Assembly (NCBI GenBank): GCA_007026445.1
Contig: VDMD01000034.1
Coordinates: 264,781 to 328,780, forward strand
Source: Schizophyllum amplum
Lineage: Eukaryota; Basidiomycota; Agaricomycetes; Agaricales; Schizophyllaceae
Direction of reading: 5' to 3'
DNA length: 64,000 bases
Shown here: positions 1 through 11,829 of the stretch, piece by piece
How the letters are laid out: each line of letters begins with the position of its first letter
Numbering within the stretch: position 1 is the first letter of the stretch
The notes under the pieces: model-generated
Database searches by the model: none
Told to the model about the DNA's origin: nothing
What the model saw: the letters and a program-made list of their open reading frames with translations, nothing else
Made by a program: the position numbers and the translations under genes

Positions 1-1765
1 TGCGGTGAACCCGACGTTTCTGCTTTATAACGCTCATGCATCTACAGATGCTCCGGTCGATGCTTTAAGCTCACTTCTCCGAGTCGCTGACCGGCCTGCC
101 GACAATCCGCAGCTTTGGGCAGGTGGATAGGTTCATCGAAGAGAACAAGTATTACGTGGATCTGGAGAACCGGGCGCTGCTATTGACCGTGACGAATCAG
201 CGGTGGCTGGCTATCCGGCTCGACTTGATGGGTGGCGTCTTGGTGTTTCTCGTGCGTAGATGGTTCGGCACTCCAAGTCGTGCAAAGATCAAACAGTGGA
301 TTCCCAGGTGGCCATCCTCGCTGTCGTTGGGGTTAACGGCATAAACGCTGCTCAGATTGGTCTGATCTTGACTTACGGTACGTCGCGATATCACATACTT
401 AATTGTCGTACTTTGCTCACGGTGTTGTAGCGAGTATGCTCACTCAGTTGAGCAGCATGTTTACCCGTCAGTCCGCTGAGCTCGAGGTACGTCACCTTTC
501 GGACCTAAAAAAAAACCTCTGACCGCTTCGCATAGAATTATATGAACTCCGTCGAGCGCGTCTCAAGCTTTATCCGGGATGACGCCCTGGACAAGGAGCC
601 CGCACACGAGAAAGACGACGTTAAGCCGCCAGAACACTGGCCACACTCCGGCGCGATTGAGCTGAAGGACTTGAAAATGGCGTATCGGCCCGGTCTGCCC
701 AATGTTCTGCACGGACTCGACGCCAACATCCGCGGTGGCGAGAAGATCGGGATCGTGGGACGTGAGCCACGGCACATGGTTTGCGTTTCGTCGTTTACTG
801 ATGCTTATGTAGGTACTGGTAGCGGGAAGACATCGCTGTCGTTGTGCTTGCTTCGTATCGTAGAGTACATCGAGTCCATCGTCGTGGATGGGTAGGTGAC
901 CAATGTTGGCTTGAAACAACTGCTGAATACCACCTCAGGATTGATATATCGACCCTTGGACTGCGCGACTTGCGCTCACGCATCGCAATCATACCTCAGG
1001 ACGTGTGTGCACATAACTGACTCCATCCGCAACATCTGACTTCTCTTCCAGCCGACGCTCTTTAGCGGCACCGTCCGAACGGCACTCGACCCCTTCAACA
1101 TGTACGATGATGCCCGACTCTGGGACGCTCTCCGAAGGTCCCATCTCGTCAGGCCCGATACTTCTATGCCGGACAGTGCGACGCTGCAAGAGGAGGAAGA
1201 ATCACCTGACAGCGAGAGGCGCATGACCCTCGACACACTGATCGAGCCCAACGGCGCCAACTTGAGTGTTGGCCAGCGATCCTTGCTCAGTCTTGCGCGT
1301 GCTTTGGTGAAGGATAGTCGGGTGGTCATAATGGACGAGGCGACGTATGAATTTGGCTCTCCCGTATTCTACTCGTACCGACAGCATTTTGCAGGGCTTC
1401 AGTGGATCTTGTCACGGATAGTATGATCCAGAAGACCATCCAAAGCCAATTTTGGGACCGCACCTTGCTCTGCATCGCTCGTAAGCGCCGTCACGCATCC
1501 CGTGTTTACTGTTTTTCACCTGTCGTGTAGATCGTCTGCGCACGATCATCTCGTACGACAGGATCCTTGTCGTGGATGCTGGGCACATCAAGGTAGGTTT
1601 TGAACCATTGCCTTTGCCTTACTTATATTCTCATCTTTGCGACAGGAATTTGACACGCCGCTCAACTTGTACCGCCGGCAAGGCAGTCTGTTCCGAAGCC
1701 TATGCGAGGGCAGCAACATCACAGCGGCTGACATAGAGCAGAGTCGCACTTCTGAAGGATTCTGA
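1..1765 (+). CDS. ABC transporter, subfamily C (MRP/Yor1-like), C-terminal part
   Basis: An ATP-driven membrane exporter of the ABCC family, cut by the left edge. What remains is the end of the second transmembrane domain ([20 protein letters not shown] is the usual ABCC loop) and the second nucleotide-binding domain. Walker A is GRTGSGKTS, restored across an intron near 763-812. The signature is [15 protein letters not shown] near 1262-1310, Walker B is VVIMDEAT near 1322, and the H-loop region follows. About nine short GT-AG introns join in frame (for example 5-47, 252-307, 378-430, 487-535). One codon is wrong: TAA at 66-68 sits where the family has Tyr in MLRSMLYAHFSES. The rest of the visible gene is intact to the TGA at 1763-1765. 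Substrate cannot be inferred. Confidence 0.85.
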
Positions 1766-2140
1766 CATTGTTTTCTATTGAATACTGACTCGTTGTTTTG
1801 CTTGTTCTGTTGACGGACATATCACGCTCTGGCTGTCACACCTGGAACTGAAGGGCGAACCCGTAAGATCGGAAGTTTATCCATGTAACAATTAGACATC
1901 TCTGCTTGGCTCCTTAAGTACTGGAGGGAGTCCCTACCACGATATTTGGGATCACCAACCTTGACGTCGAGTGCAGTATAGCCGACCTGTAGCCAACTAT
2001 CAATTCTCTTGAAGGATGGTGAATTAAGCCCGGCAGAGTTGATTGCATGATGGATCCTGAAGTATGTAACAGCTTCATCCGACGACCGTAAAGAATATAC
2101 GTAACGTGAAAAACCGATGATCCTCGTAGATTAGCGACTA
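1766..2140. other. intergenic, convergent 3' ends
   Basis: Between the converging ABC transporter and pirin genes. A small minus-strand open frame (1914-2168) overlaps the pirin terminal exon in another frame and looks like chance. I see no RNA gene or repeat. Confidence 0.5.
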
Positions 2141-3730
2141 TTAGCGACCACCGATCTTCGACTTCCACTCCCTTGCACCTTCGAAGCCATTGATGCCCAT
2201 TTGATCTACATGATTATCTTTCAACGTACTCCAAGCAACGCTTGACATAATACTCACAATCAAGGAACGTCTTCTGAATCTCCTCACGCGACGTCATGAC
2301 GAATGGGCCGTACTGGACGACCGGCTGGTCAAGGGGCTCACCGGCGATCTACAAGTGAAGACTCTCAGACAAAGGGCTATCGCGCCACGGAGCAGAATGG
2401 GTACGCACAAGGGCAAACTCCGTATCGTCTTCTGTACTGGTGATGGAGACGCCCGTTTCCCCGTCCGTGCCGTTGTTGAGTACCAGTGTGTAAAACTTCT
2501 CATATGGTATTGTCTGGTCGCTGACCGTGATAGCGCCCTTCCATACTGTTGATTATCAGCGTCGTTTCCTCGCCACAAATGATGAGAGCCACTCACAATA
2601 TATGAACGACGTCCACCCGGCAGCTTAATGAAGGTCAGTGGCGAGAGCGTGATATGAAGAGGTGGAAACGCACGGATGTCCTGGAAGATAGTCGACCCCT
2701 TCGTCTTGAGGATGTTGTGGAAGTACCAGCAACCGCCGAATGGCTTCACGGGCGACTCGACGCCGTAGCTCTTCCCGCTGATGACCTTGATCTGTGTAGG
2801 CCCCTCCTTGCCTTCGGGGTAGGCAATAGGAATTCTGGGTACGCCGCGTCGGGTGAACCATCTCCAAAGAGAGTAGGGAAAGGCGCACGATTCGGGATCA
2901 AGCTCTTGGTAGTTGGGTTCCTTGAGGAAAGCGTAAGCGGTAGACCATGAGTTCTTGCGATATCCGTACCATCATCTTATACTGTTATGTATATATGTCA
3001 GTCGAGTTCTCCTGTGCGGAATATTTTCACGCGCACCTGCTTGGGAAGGTCGATCCACAGCTGCAAGCCGTCGGGTGCAGGCTCGCCCTCTTGGCGCATG
3101 GTTAGCGGACGCGCAAGATGGTTGCGACAGGAGCGTACTCTTGAGCACGGGCATCTCGGCGTGCATGATACCGCGACCGGCAGTCATCCATTGGACACCA
3201 CCTTGTCCTACGGCATCGTCAGCGACTTTTCCGAACATGACAGCTGGGCAACTCACTCAAGGTCCCAGCATGCCCTGCAGAGTCTTCGTGATTGCTCGTG
3301 CCCTGCAGCATATAGGTAACCGTAGCCTGGCCACGGTGAGGGTGATCGGGGAACTGGTAGCGCATGAGCGTCACGTCGGGGGTGTTGGTGCACTGAGACA
3401 TACCCCTCCTTTGGAGATATGGAAGTGGTCGAGCATGAGGAAGGGGGACAAATTGCGGAGGCTCATGGAGCCGATGCTGCGACGAACGAGAGCACCCTCA
3501 CCCTGAGTTGGTGCGTCAGTTTCTGCACTATGAGCTAGTAGTTCACGCACCTCGGGTGTCTCGACAGCGTACACCTTCTTCACTACGGATCTCGACTTGG
3601 ATACGGACGCCATTTGTGCTACCGAGGTAGTGCTGAAGAATGGCTTGGATAGGAGGGAGGGCTGGTATGCGAGAAGGAGGACGAAGAGCGAAGTCGCGGC
3701 GATCAGTGCCTTATATACGACGGCGGGCAT
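2141..3730 (-). CDS. pirin family protein (bicupin)
   Basis: A metal-binding bicupin of the pirin family; relatives are nuclear cofactors or quercetinase-like oxygenases. The N-terminal cupin has the metal motif [12 protein letters not shown], then [11 protein letters not shown] and [19 protein letters not shown]. The C-terminal cupin has [14 protein letters not shown], ends [16 protein letters not shown] and finishes [18 protein letters not shown]. Every exon joins in frame through GT-AG introns; one intron removes an otherwise odd insertion ([12 protein letters not shown] after splicing). Two starts are possible. ATG 3613 gives [13 protein letters not shown] and normal pirin length. ATG 3730 adds 39 residues with a hydrophobic stretch and [11 protein letters not shown], which resembles a mitochondrial presequence or membrane anchor. 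I give the longer span and am unsure which start is used. Confidence 0.88.
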
Positions 3731-4066
3731 CGAGGAGCTGACGGACCTGCTTATGTAGGAGGCGAACACGGTGGTGGAAAGCAAGGAGCATAAGGGCCAG
3801 GAGAAAGCGAGCGCTGCCTAAGCATTCTTCCTCTCTGCCTCAGCCAGACCATGATCGTTTCCTTAAAGAGAAGAATAAGGACACGCCCACCCGCTGATGT
3901 TACTTTGCTGACGTTCCCAGTCCAAGCACGTGCCCATGATTGTTCGACTTTGCGTCAGCCAATGGTTGGCATCGGCTGACAAGGCTTAGCCTTTGTAGAC
4001 AAACACGGCTCGAGGTACCCGAAGGTTCTGTACCAAACGTAGTCTCGACATAGTCAAAGTCCATTA
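3731..4066. other. intergenic, pirin promoter side
   Basis: Lies 5' of pirin and 3' of the enoyl-CoA hydratase gene, both minus strand. I see no open frame or motif that I trust. Confidence 0.5.
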
Positions 4067-5516
4067 TCAGAGCTTGTGTCTCAGCTCCTTCCTCGCCACC
4101 ATCCCGAATCTGTCAGCGGGAACCCCGCTCGCAAACCTTTCCGCTTGCGCTGTGAATGTGTGGGTCAACCCAGAAGAAGGAATACCACACTCGTCACAGC
4201 TCACCATAGGCCTCGCGCAGATTGGCCGCATCGTAATTGTTCTTTTCGTTCTGCCCTTCCTTGAGCAGGTGCTTGACCGTCAGTAGCGCCGTCGGATCTA
4301 GTCCTCTCAGTTCGTCTTCGACTTTCCTTCTTATAGATGTATGGAAGTCCTCTGTTGACTGCGTTGGAAATATTTCGCTGGAATATACGTCAAACAGCTT
4401 TCACGGCATATAGAAGTGAAAGACCCACTTGTAAAACCCGCAGGCGAGCAGCTCCTCTGCTCCTTCTTCTTGCCCCAGATGAGTACCTCGTTCGCCTTCG
4501 CTGTGCCCACTGTGAAGTGGATATAAGAACTTGTACACCGGTCTTCTAAGAACTCAGGCTTACTGCGATTCGCAAATGTGACACTCGAACCACCTTCGGC
4601 GACGATGCCTGAGAAATGACTTCTAAGTAGGCAGCGGACAGAAACTCAGAGAGAGACAGCCCACCCAAGAAGGTGAACGGCACGGACAACCATGCACCCG
4701 GGAGGGCGTATATAAAGTCAAATTGCCCCAGAAATGCTGTCAAACAACCCTATCAACTTGACGTGCAGGATTGATGTCTCGTACTCACCCGCCGCAATGC
4801 CTGACAATATTCGGAAGGGTGATGAGAAGGGCAACGTCTGCATATCAGCATCGCTCTCACCCATAACCGGGCCATTGATCGCTGCAACCAAGATCTTGCT
4901 GTGTCTGTATAGCTGAAGACGTGACATTAGCGGATGAAGATGGTAGTCCGGCTGATAGAGGCTTACCGCCTGCGAGCAGTCGAGTGTCGTATCCGCCGCC
5001 CCCCGCATCATAGCTTGACGCACGCTGTCTGGCGCATCGGTATATCTGTTGGTATCCCACGGCCTCGAACGCTTGAAGTCTGTCCCCCTGCGCAAGATTT
5101 CAGTACTGGTACGCAGGAATACATGAAGCTCGAGGAGGCTTACGCGCAGAAGTAGTTACCGGCCGCTGATGCAAATGTATGTTAGATATGGCCTGCAACA
5201 ATCATTCAAGGAGCAAAAACGCAGGACGTACCTTGCCAGACGGTGACCAAGACATCGTCCCGTTTGTCTATCTCGCGCAGACCGGTCGCAAATGCGTCGT
5301 AGTCTGCGTTCAGGGGATATGTCAGATTTATTCGCAGACGGGCAGCGACCGCTCGGAGCTCGCAATGTACGACTCTGGACAGATGAGGTCTCTGCGGACC
5401 TAGTAGGCGGACTCACCCTCCGCACGCAGCGCGTTCAGCGAGGCTGGTCGATTGAGCGTGATCGTGGCTATATGCCCATGCACTTCAATGCGAACGCCTT
5501 GATCGGAGGTGGCCAT
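4067..5516 (-). CDS. enoyl-CoA hydratase/isomerase family protein, probably peroxisomal
   Basis: Crotonase-fold enzyme of fatty acyl-CoA metabolism, closest in feel to peroxisomal delta3-delta2 enoyl-CoA isomerases. The start is ATSDQGVRIEVHGHIATITL, then LNRPASLNAL, GNYFCARGTDF (oxyanion-hole loop), SKILVAAINGPVMG, FDFIYALPGAWLSVPFTFLG and IVAEGGSSVTFANR. The C-terminus reads MVARKELRHKL; the final HKL resembles a weak PTS1, which supports a peroxisomal location. About eight short introns are needed. Around 4463 one base appears to be missing: GKK and GAEELLACGF are in different frames with no splice site between, so the raw sequence frameshifts there. I read this as a sequence error because both sides stay conserved. 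Confidence 0.83.
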
Positions 5517-5884
5517 ATCCTGCTGATGTGTTCGATAGTAGTGTCACGCTGCGCGGACGAGAGAGGTCTTTAACAATCGTGAACGCAGCAAGGTGAGCTG
5601 ATCTGCGTCCTCAAGCGAGCGTTCAGGACATGCTCAGCTCAGGCAGGCGACCGGCTATGTTGATTTCCGGAATGGTGGGAAAGTCCAGGATGTGCGGGGT
5701 CACGCACCTGAAGAGTAGGCATCACGTGACATAATTCAACTTTCATTCAATGTCATGAACTAATATGTAGGGAGAACAACAAAAGAAGAGCATAGGCCTT
5801 AACGCTCCTCTTATCGTTGGAGAACTCGGATTCCGGTCTAGCACCGGGTCAACTGACACAGACAAACAGCTTCCTGCGTTCAGG
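5517..5884. other. intergenic
   Basis: Promoter side of the enoyl-CoA hydratase gene and 3' side of PNGase A. No coding signal or repeat seen. Confidence 0.5.
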
Positions 5885-8667
5885 TCAGGGGCGCTTGCCT
5901 GTCCCTCCGCGCAACTTCGCGTTCGCAAAGGCAGAGGTCAAAGCCTTTTGGGCCTCATCCCTGCTGCCCGCTACCATCACATCATCTTCCACACCCGCTA
6001 GACTCCCGCCTTCCTCGTCCAGCGTGATCTGATTGTACGCGGCATTCACACTCCGCGTGTACGTGTTGCCCGCCGCGTCGCTGTAGATGAACGTGTTGTT
6101 CGTCGTGCCGTTGCCGTAGTTGCCTGTGGAAGCGGTTTGGTAGATGGATTCTGGGGGAGGTGGTGGTGAATATACAAGGAAGGGGCCAGTACCCGGGAAG
6201 ATGGGGTGGGTTTGCTAGGAAGATTGTGCTCACCAGAGGACTGCTGCGACTCGATGTTTGTGCTGAGTTCGAACGGGCTGAGTGCACCGGCGCGGTTGTA
6301 GCTATGGTCGATGATGAACGTCCCTTGGGTGGAGTATCAGCTCCGCAAAGAAAAGGCAGGGACCGCATGTGAAAATTTCAGGCTCACAATTATCGAAGTC
6401 AGCGGACCCATAGGTGAAGTTGATGTCCAGCGGGTAGGCGAACTGGTCTGAGACGACGGTCTCGCCGTTATGCGTAGAAGAGACAGTGCCGCTCGTGCTC
6501 TGCGTGATGGTCTGCAAGGCGTTCGTCAGCCACAGCGTCGAGCGCTCGCGTAGTAACCGACTTGCGCCTAACCACTCACCTGCACCAGATAATCCCCCGA
6601 AAATGTCTGCCTATTCTCATATGCCAAATTCTGCACCCACACTACCTGCGTCTCCTTCCCATCGCCGCTGACTACAACGCTCTCGATATGTACTGCCCGC
6701 GTCGCCTCACATCGACGTCCAGCCCACATCTTGCACAGCACCTGCCGCCTCTGAATCCGCATACTCCCCCACCTCATACACCGTCATGTTCCCCGTCGTC
6801 GGCGCCTCCGACGCGCCCGTCACGACCTGAAGTAGCCCCGAGACGTACCAGTTATCGAGGATGGTGTGGTCGTCCTCGGCGGAGGCTACGTCGAGGGTGA
6901 AGTTGTGTGGCGCGCCATCGGCGAGGAGCGGCACGAAGGGGGTGACGTCAATGGCATAGCGGGGGAGGTCGAGGGCGTTGATGGCGGCTATGGGTCTGGG
7001 AGGGGTATAAGTGACTGGCACAAGGTCGAAGTTGCTTGCCCAGGGTCGAGGTGGCATTCCCAAAATAGAGGCGACTGGCCCAATGTCGCGGCAACTTGCT
7101 CAAGTCGACCTCGAGAAGAAGAAACCAGGAGAAAACCGACCCTCACCTCCACGACGCCGGACTGAACCCGCCCGTAAAGATGACAGGAAACGGGAACGCC
7201 ACGCCTGCCACCCGCCCGTCGATGAGGAGCCGGACCTCGCGGAAGGGGCCTTGGCCGTAGGTGATGCCGTCGGGGAGGGTATCAAGGTAGGCGTTGGGGA
7301 CGTTGCCGTACTGGGGGGTATGCGTGGGTCAGATGAGTATAAATGGGTCAGAGGAGTACTGGGTACGGAAGAGCGGGATGGGAGTGGGTGAGATGGGTGA
7401 GCGGGTGAGTGGGAAAAGTAAGCACACGCACCCAAAACTCCTCCTGCCCATTGCCCGACGCGAAGAGTTCGGCGAAGATCTTCACTGTGTTGACTGGGAT
7501 GGTCACGTTTATCTTAGTTGGTTACGAGTGAGTGTTTAGTGATCAAAATCGGAACAAATGCGCTGGGTGGCGGTACCGAAGCACGCTTTGGCGCAACGCT
7601 CATGCAGGAGAGTCCCATCATACAAGATATCCACTCACAGAAAAGCCCGGCGGCACAGACGCGTCGTTCCCGGTGTCGTTTGCCATGGTGCTAAGCGGGA
7701 TGATCGTGCTCGCTTGCGGCGCCGTAGGGTACGCATCGGTGGCGGCGTAGTATGTCGCGGTCACGGTGGCTGAAGGGGGGAGTCAGCGCGAGCGCGAGGG
7801 CAACTCGGGGCGAGGGCATGCATGAGTGGTGCCGTGAGGGAGAAGCACAGGAGGGTGCCCTACGTACTGGCGTAAACGCCGTCCAAGTTGTCCTGTATAA
7901 GATTGTCCAGTTGCAAGATGAACGAGCCGGAGCGGGTGAAGAGCGGCATGTACTGGGTGACGTCCTTGATGTAGGACCAGATGATGCCGTCGCCGCGGGT
8001 GGGTTCGGGTGTTGAGGTGCGCCAGACTGTTCAGAAGAGGGGAAGGGAATGCAGTAATGCCGAATAACGGGAAGGAGGAAGTTCCGAGTATACAGTTGAT
8101 GAGGAGGCGGCCAGAGCTGTCAGTGAGCGGCAATGTTCGAAAAGGCGGTCATGCATGCGTACTCTCGACATTCTGGAAGGTAAAGACGCCGAGACGGTCG
8201 TATTGGGTGCCGTTGGAGGTCACGGTCATGTTGAGAGATATGGCTGGGAGGTGAACGTGAGTTGCGCGTTGGGGAAGGGGAAGGTCGCTGACCGGACCAA
8301 GACCCAGGTTCTCCGCATTCCGTAGGAGGCCTTGAAAGGGTAGCAGGTAAGCGATTCGGGATAAATTCAGTCACTTGTCTGCTCACTCTAGCCGAACGAC
8401 CTCCGCACTGAAGAGCGTCAGTGCGCGCCACCGTCTCGATCATCTTCGCTCGACACTCACTCGCCGTAGCTATTCGCAAAGTCGCGTCTGAAAAGAGCTG
8501 CTAGTATCATAATGTAGCATAGCTGCCTGTGAGACTCACTGGAGCACCTGTACTGTGCACTCCTGGACCCCGACAGGAAGGGGTGGTGGCTGCGAGACCT
8601 GAAAATCGACGAGGACATCTGCAATGGCAACAGACACGAGCCCAAGCAGAGCACAGAGACTTCTCAT
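5885..8667 (-). CDS. secreted peptide-N4-(N-acetyl-beta-glucosaminyl)asparagine amidase A (PNGase A family)
   Basis: An amidase of the PNGase A/F family (PF12222 type) that removes N-glycans from glycoproteins, probably in the secretory path or outside the cell. The start gives a signal peptide, MRSLCALLGLVSVAIA. Then come PPPLPVGVQECTVQVL, TSNGTQYDRLGVFTFQNVE, IWRTSTPEPTRGDG, IIWSYIKDVTQYMPLF, YGNVPNAYLDTLPDGI, GQGPFREVRLLIDGRVAGV, DDHTILDNWYVSGLLQVV, TQSTSGTVSSTHNGETVV and NTFIYSDAAGNTYTRSV. The stop follows LRGGTGKRP. The gene is cut by at least nine short introns. Many NxT/S sequons fit a secreted glycoprotein. I did not resolve every splice junction, but I saw no frame break. Fungal homologs are common but mostly uncharacterised. 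Confidence 0.85.
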
Positions 8668-9022
8668 GGTCGCAGGCTAAGAGCGAAGGGCAAAAAGCTC
8701 TATCGCTGGCATGTAAGTACCGCTTTGCATGGATTCGAAGCGCTCGCAGGTGTTCCGATGGGAAGTTCCATGCGCTCGTGGACGCGCACACGTGAGATCA
8801 GATGCAGATAGGTCGGCTACTGTAAAGGCTCTCAAAGCAAAATATTGATTGAATGCAACCTTCAGAGGACAAAGAACACGGACTTGTAGTTGTGAATCCA
8901 TGATGAGGGAGGCGCAGAAATGGATCGAGTCATGCACCGGATTGCGGCCCGGTAGGCCGCGCGCCGCGATCGAGACCGGACGCGTCTGAACTTCTGACGG
9001 TCACCCGAACGGCGGCGGCGCG
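8668..9022. other. divergent promoter region between PNGase A and mitochondrial PheRS
   Basis: A 355 bp head-to-head spacer. The PheRS side is rich in CG-containing words (near 8940-9020). No TATA box close to either start. Small open frames here are not supported. Confidence 0.5.
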
Positions 9023-10718
9023 ATGCTCGTCCGTCTCCTCAGCTCCTCTCATGCTCTTCGCACCTCCGCTAGACTCGCCCAGGGCTCTCTGCAGCTGGTC
9101 ACGAGCAGCGCCCTCCGCCGCGGACTCGCAACGTCCGTGAGCCCTGCGGACACCATCCAGCTACTCGGGAAGGACTATCCGCGCGACGACTGGACGAATG
9201 TGACGCCCGCAATCACCTCCAAGCTCCCCCTCCGCCTGCACACCCTTCCCGACCACCCCCTCAGCACCCTCCGCTCCCTCATCGAACAGCACTTTGCCGA
9301 TTTCTCCCACCTCTCCTCCGTCTCCCCCCTTGTCACCCCCGCCACGAACTTCGATGAGCTCGGGTTCGCGCCCGACCACCCCGGTCGCGCGCCCACCGAC
9401 AGCTACTACGTTAATCGCGGTCTCATGCTCCGCACTCACACCTCCGCGCACGAGGTCGAGGTCTTCCGCGCCGGCCACGATCGCTGGCTGCTTACAGCCG
9501 ACGTCTACCGGCGCGACGAAATCGACGGCTCGCACTACCCCGTATTCCACCAGGTCGAGGGTGCGCGCGTGTGGGATGCCGGCCTAAACGGTATGCGCGA
9601 GGTCGCTGAGGACAATGAGGCGCGGCGCGCAGCGCTCGCGGCAGAGAACATCATCATCGAGGATGTACCTCACGTCGCGCCGACGAACCCCGCCCAGAGC
9701 ACGCACGATCCCGCGCACGCAGCTTTGGTGGCGGAGAACCTCAAACTGTCGCTGAACGGCATGATCCTCAAACTCTTCGGGCATGCAGCGGGCGCGACAA
9801 AGGCAGAACCACTACGCGTGCGGTGGATAGAGGCCTATTTCCCCTTCACATCCCCCAGCTTCGAGGTGGAGGTATTCTTCCGCGGCAAATGGCTCGAGAT
9901 CCTCGGATCCGGCGTGGTGCAGCAATTGACACTGGATAACGCGGGTGTCCCGCACAAAATCGGCTGGGCGTTCGGCCTCGGCCTCGAGCGCATCGCCATG
10001 ATCCTCTTCTCCATCCCCGATATTCGCTTGTTTTGGTCCCAGGACCCGCGGTTCCTGCGCCAGTTTGCGCAGGGGCAGCTGACAAGCTTTCAACCGTACT
10101 CGCGATACCCCGCCTGCACGAAGGATGTCAGCTTCTGGGTACCGCAGGGCGCGTCGCTGCATGACAATGACTTCTGTGACGTCGTGAGGGATGTGGCGGG
10201 GGATATGGTGGAGGATGTAAAGAAGGTGAGGGAGCGCAGACGCGCGGCTTCTCTGTCCGCGCGGCTATCCTGTGTCTGCACCTAGTCTTTCTCCGCGGCT
10301 ATCCTTTCGACGATACCCATATTATGCCTCGCCGTGCTCACTCGCTGACCACCTGGCGCAGATCGATGATTTGTGCACCCGAAGACGGGCAGGACAAGTT
10401 TATGCTTTAGGGTCAATTATCGGTCAATGGACAGGTGCGTGCGCGCAGCTCTGCGCTCGTTTGCACATCCCATGCCATGTTTTGCCATCGTTTCACACCC
10501 CTCGCGTCATTCGCATTCCTTCACGTCAGTGTCTACACCACTCCCCCTCGGTTGCGCATCCCTCGCGTCTCACACCTGATCACCACCACTCGCGTCTTCA
10601 CATCGCCTCGAATCGCCTATTGATATTCACCCAGATCATTGTCAAACGAGGAGGCTTGGTACTGCACAGCCAAGTCGTGTCGCGGTTGAAGGAGCAGTTT
10701 GCGGTCGAGATACGCTGA
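9023..10718 (+). CDS. MSF1: mitochondrial phenylalanyl-tRNA synthetase
   Basis: Monomeric class II synthetase charging mitochondrial tRNA-Phe. The first exon (9023 to about 10228) is long and intron-free. It opens with an Arg/Ser-rich presequence ending RRGLATS. Motif 2 is YPVFHQVEGARVW, and the motif 3 region is GLGLERIAMILFSIPDIRLF. The C-terminal anticodon-binding domain is split by two introns and reads FVHPKTGRTSLCFRVNYRSM, then SLSNEEA, then LHSQVVSRLKEQFAVEIR with a TGA at 10716. Two single bases seem to be missing, at 10370-10372 (T run) and 10654-10661, because conserved blocks switch frame with no splice site available. An AG near 10392 could bypass the first break only by dropping a conserved HPK motif. 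Confidence 0.85.
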
Positions 10719-11829
10719 CCGGGACCATCCTGCGACAGTCAAGAGTATACGCCTGTCCAGAGTATATGGCGACCACTAAGATATAGTACGACGAATACCA
10801 AGGGCCTACGGCGACCGAAGGTCCGTCACTTGACAGAACTTATTCTGCAAGACGGAGCCGCTGGGATGCTTGTCGCAACAGTGGACGGTAGTCTTGCAAA
10901 GGAGCCCATGGCCGCTCGTCGCTGCGTCTTGCTGATGTCGCTCCTACCAAATGAAACATCGTGATTTGAGCTCTGCTCATGGTGCACGCTCTGTACTAGT
11001 AGTGGAACTTCGGAGTGGCGTCTGTGAGCGAACATTTCCCCAGCCGGAAGGTGACCGGTGACCACCCGCTTTTTTTTACATGTCCCTCTGCTTGCCGCAG
11101 ATCTAAGCCCCTGTCTGGTGCAGGTCTTCGAGCTGCGAGCATGATGCATAGGCCTACCAAAGAATTCATGTTCCAACTCTTCAAGGGCATGCCGCATGGG
11201 CTCTGGCTGCGCTGAACTAGGTCCGCGCAGCGGCCGGGCAAGCAGGAGCAGGCTAGGCATGGGCTCCATGATTGATCATGAGCCTCGTGGGCCAAGCTTT
11301 GGCATATGTATCCTGACGAGAAGTCTCACAGATACAGCGGAGGCCTCAGAGCATATCAAGGTGCGCAAAGAGCCATACTAGGAAACTTCAAGGGGAATCG
11401 GAGTGGACCTAAACAACGCGGGATAAAATTCCCACGTCTGCCCGACCTCAGACGTGCACGCCTCATCGACATCGGGTATCTGCAGTGGACTGTGGAGGGA
11501 ATTAACTAGGCTCGGCGCAAGCCCCCTGGCGGCGACGGCTGTGACCGCTCGCAAGGCCGCTCGCGGCACTCGCGAGTCGCGGAGGTAAAATGCCCAAATC
11601 GGGTATACTTACAGTATGACTCCGGCGGCGTGGCCCCGATCCGTATTGACAGTGACTCGTTCCCAGCTCGTTCCTCATAATTCTCTTTACATCGTTGGCT
11701 CAGTGCTCGTGGTAGGTCCTGAGGTCTTTACTCATGAATACAATGTGTATTGACTTATATTGAGGGTCAGCCCGGCAGCGACATCCCAGTCGTCCGTCCC
11801 GTCCAACCGCCCTGCTTTAGATATCAATT
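10719..11829. other. 1.1 kb intergenic region upstream of MYND gene A
   Basis: Several overlapping open frames on both strands (for example minus 10826-11269) show no recognisable family, signal peptide or codon pattern. I treat the stretch as non-coding. No repeats or RNA genes seen. Confidence 0.45.

Noticed and set aside
1..1765. ABC transporter TAA as a selenocysteine-like or readthrough codon
   Set aside because: TAA is not used for selenocysteine and no readthrough context is evident; a point mutation or base error is simpler.
2690..2890. Odd insertion in pirin between YQEL and IPIAYPEG
   Set aside because: It is explained by an intron with a GTGCGC donor and a CCCAG acceptor that restores the normal pirin sequence.
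6970..7110. Possible short tandem repeat inside PNGase A (similar GTCGA / CTGGC words)
   Set aside because: Copies are too irregular; the stretch contains an intron and a loop with no fixed unit.
9161..9550. Open frames antisense to the PheRS exon
   Set aside because: Val/Gly/Glu-rich shadow of a well-supported conserved gene.
10826..11295. Minus-strand open frames of 99-147 codons in the 10.7-11.8 kb spacer
   Set aside because: No recognisable domain, no plausible splice partners and several mutually overlapping frames.
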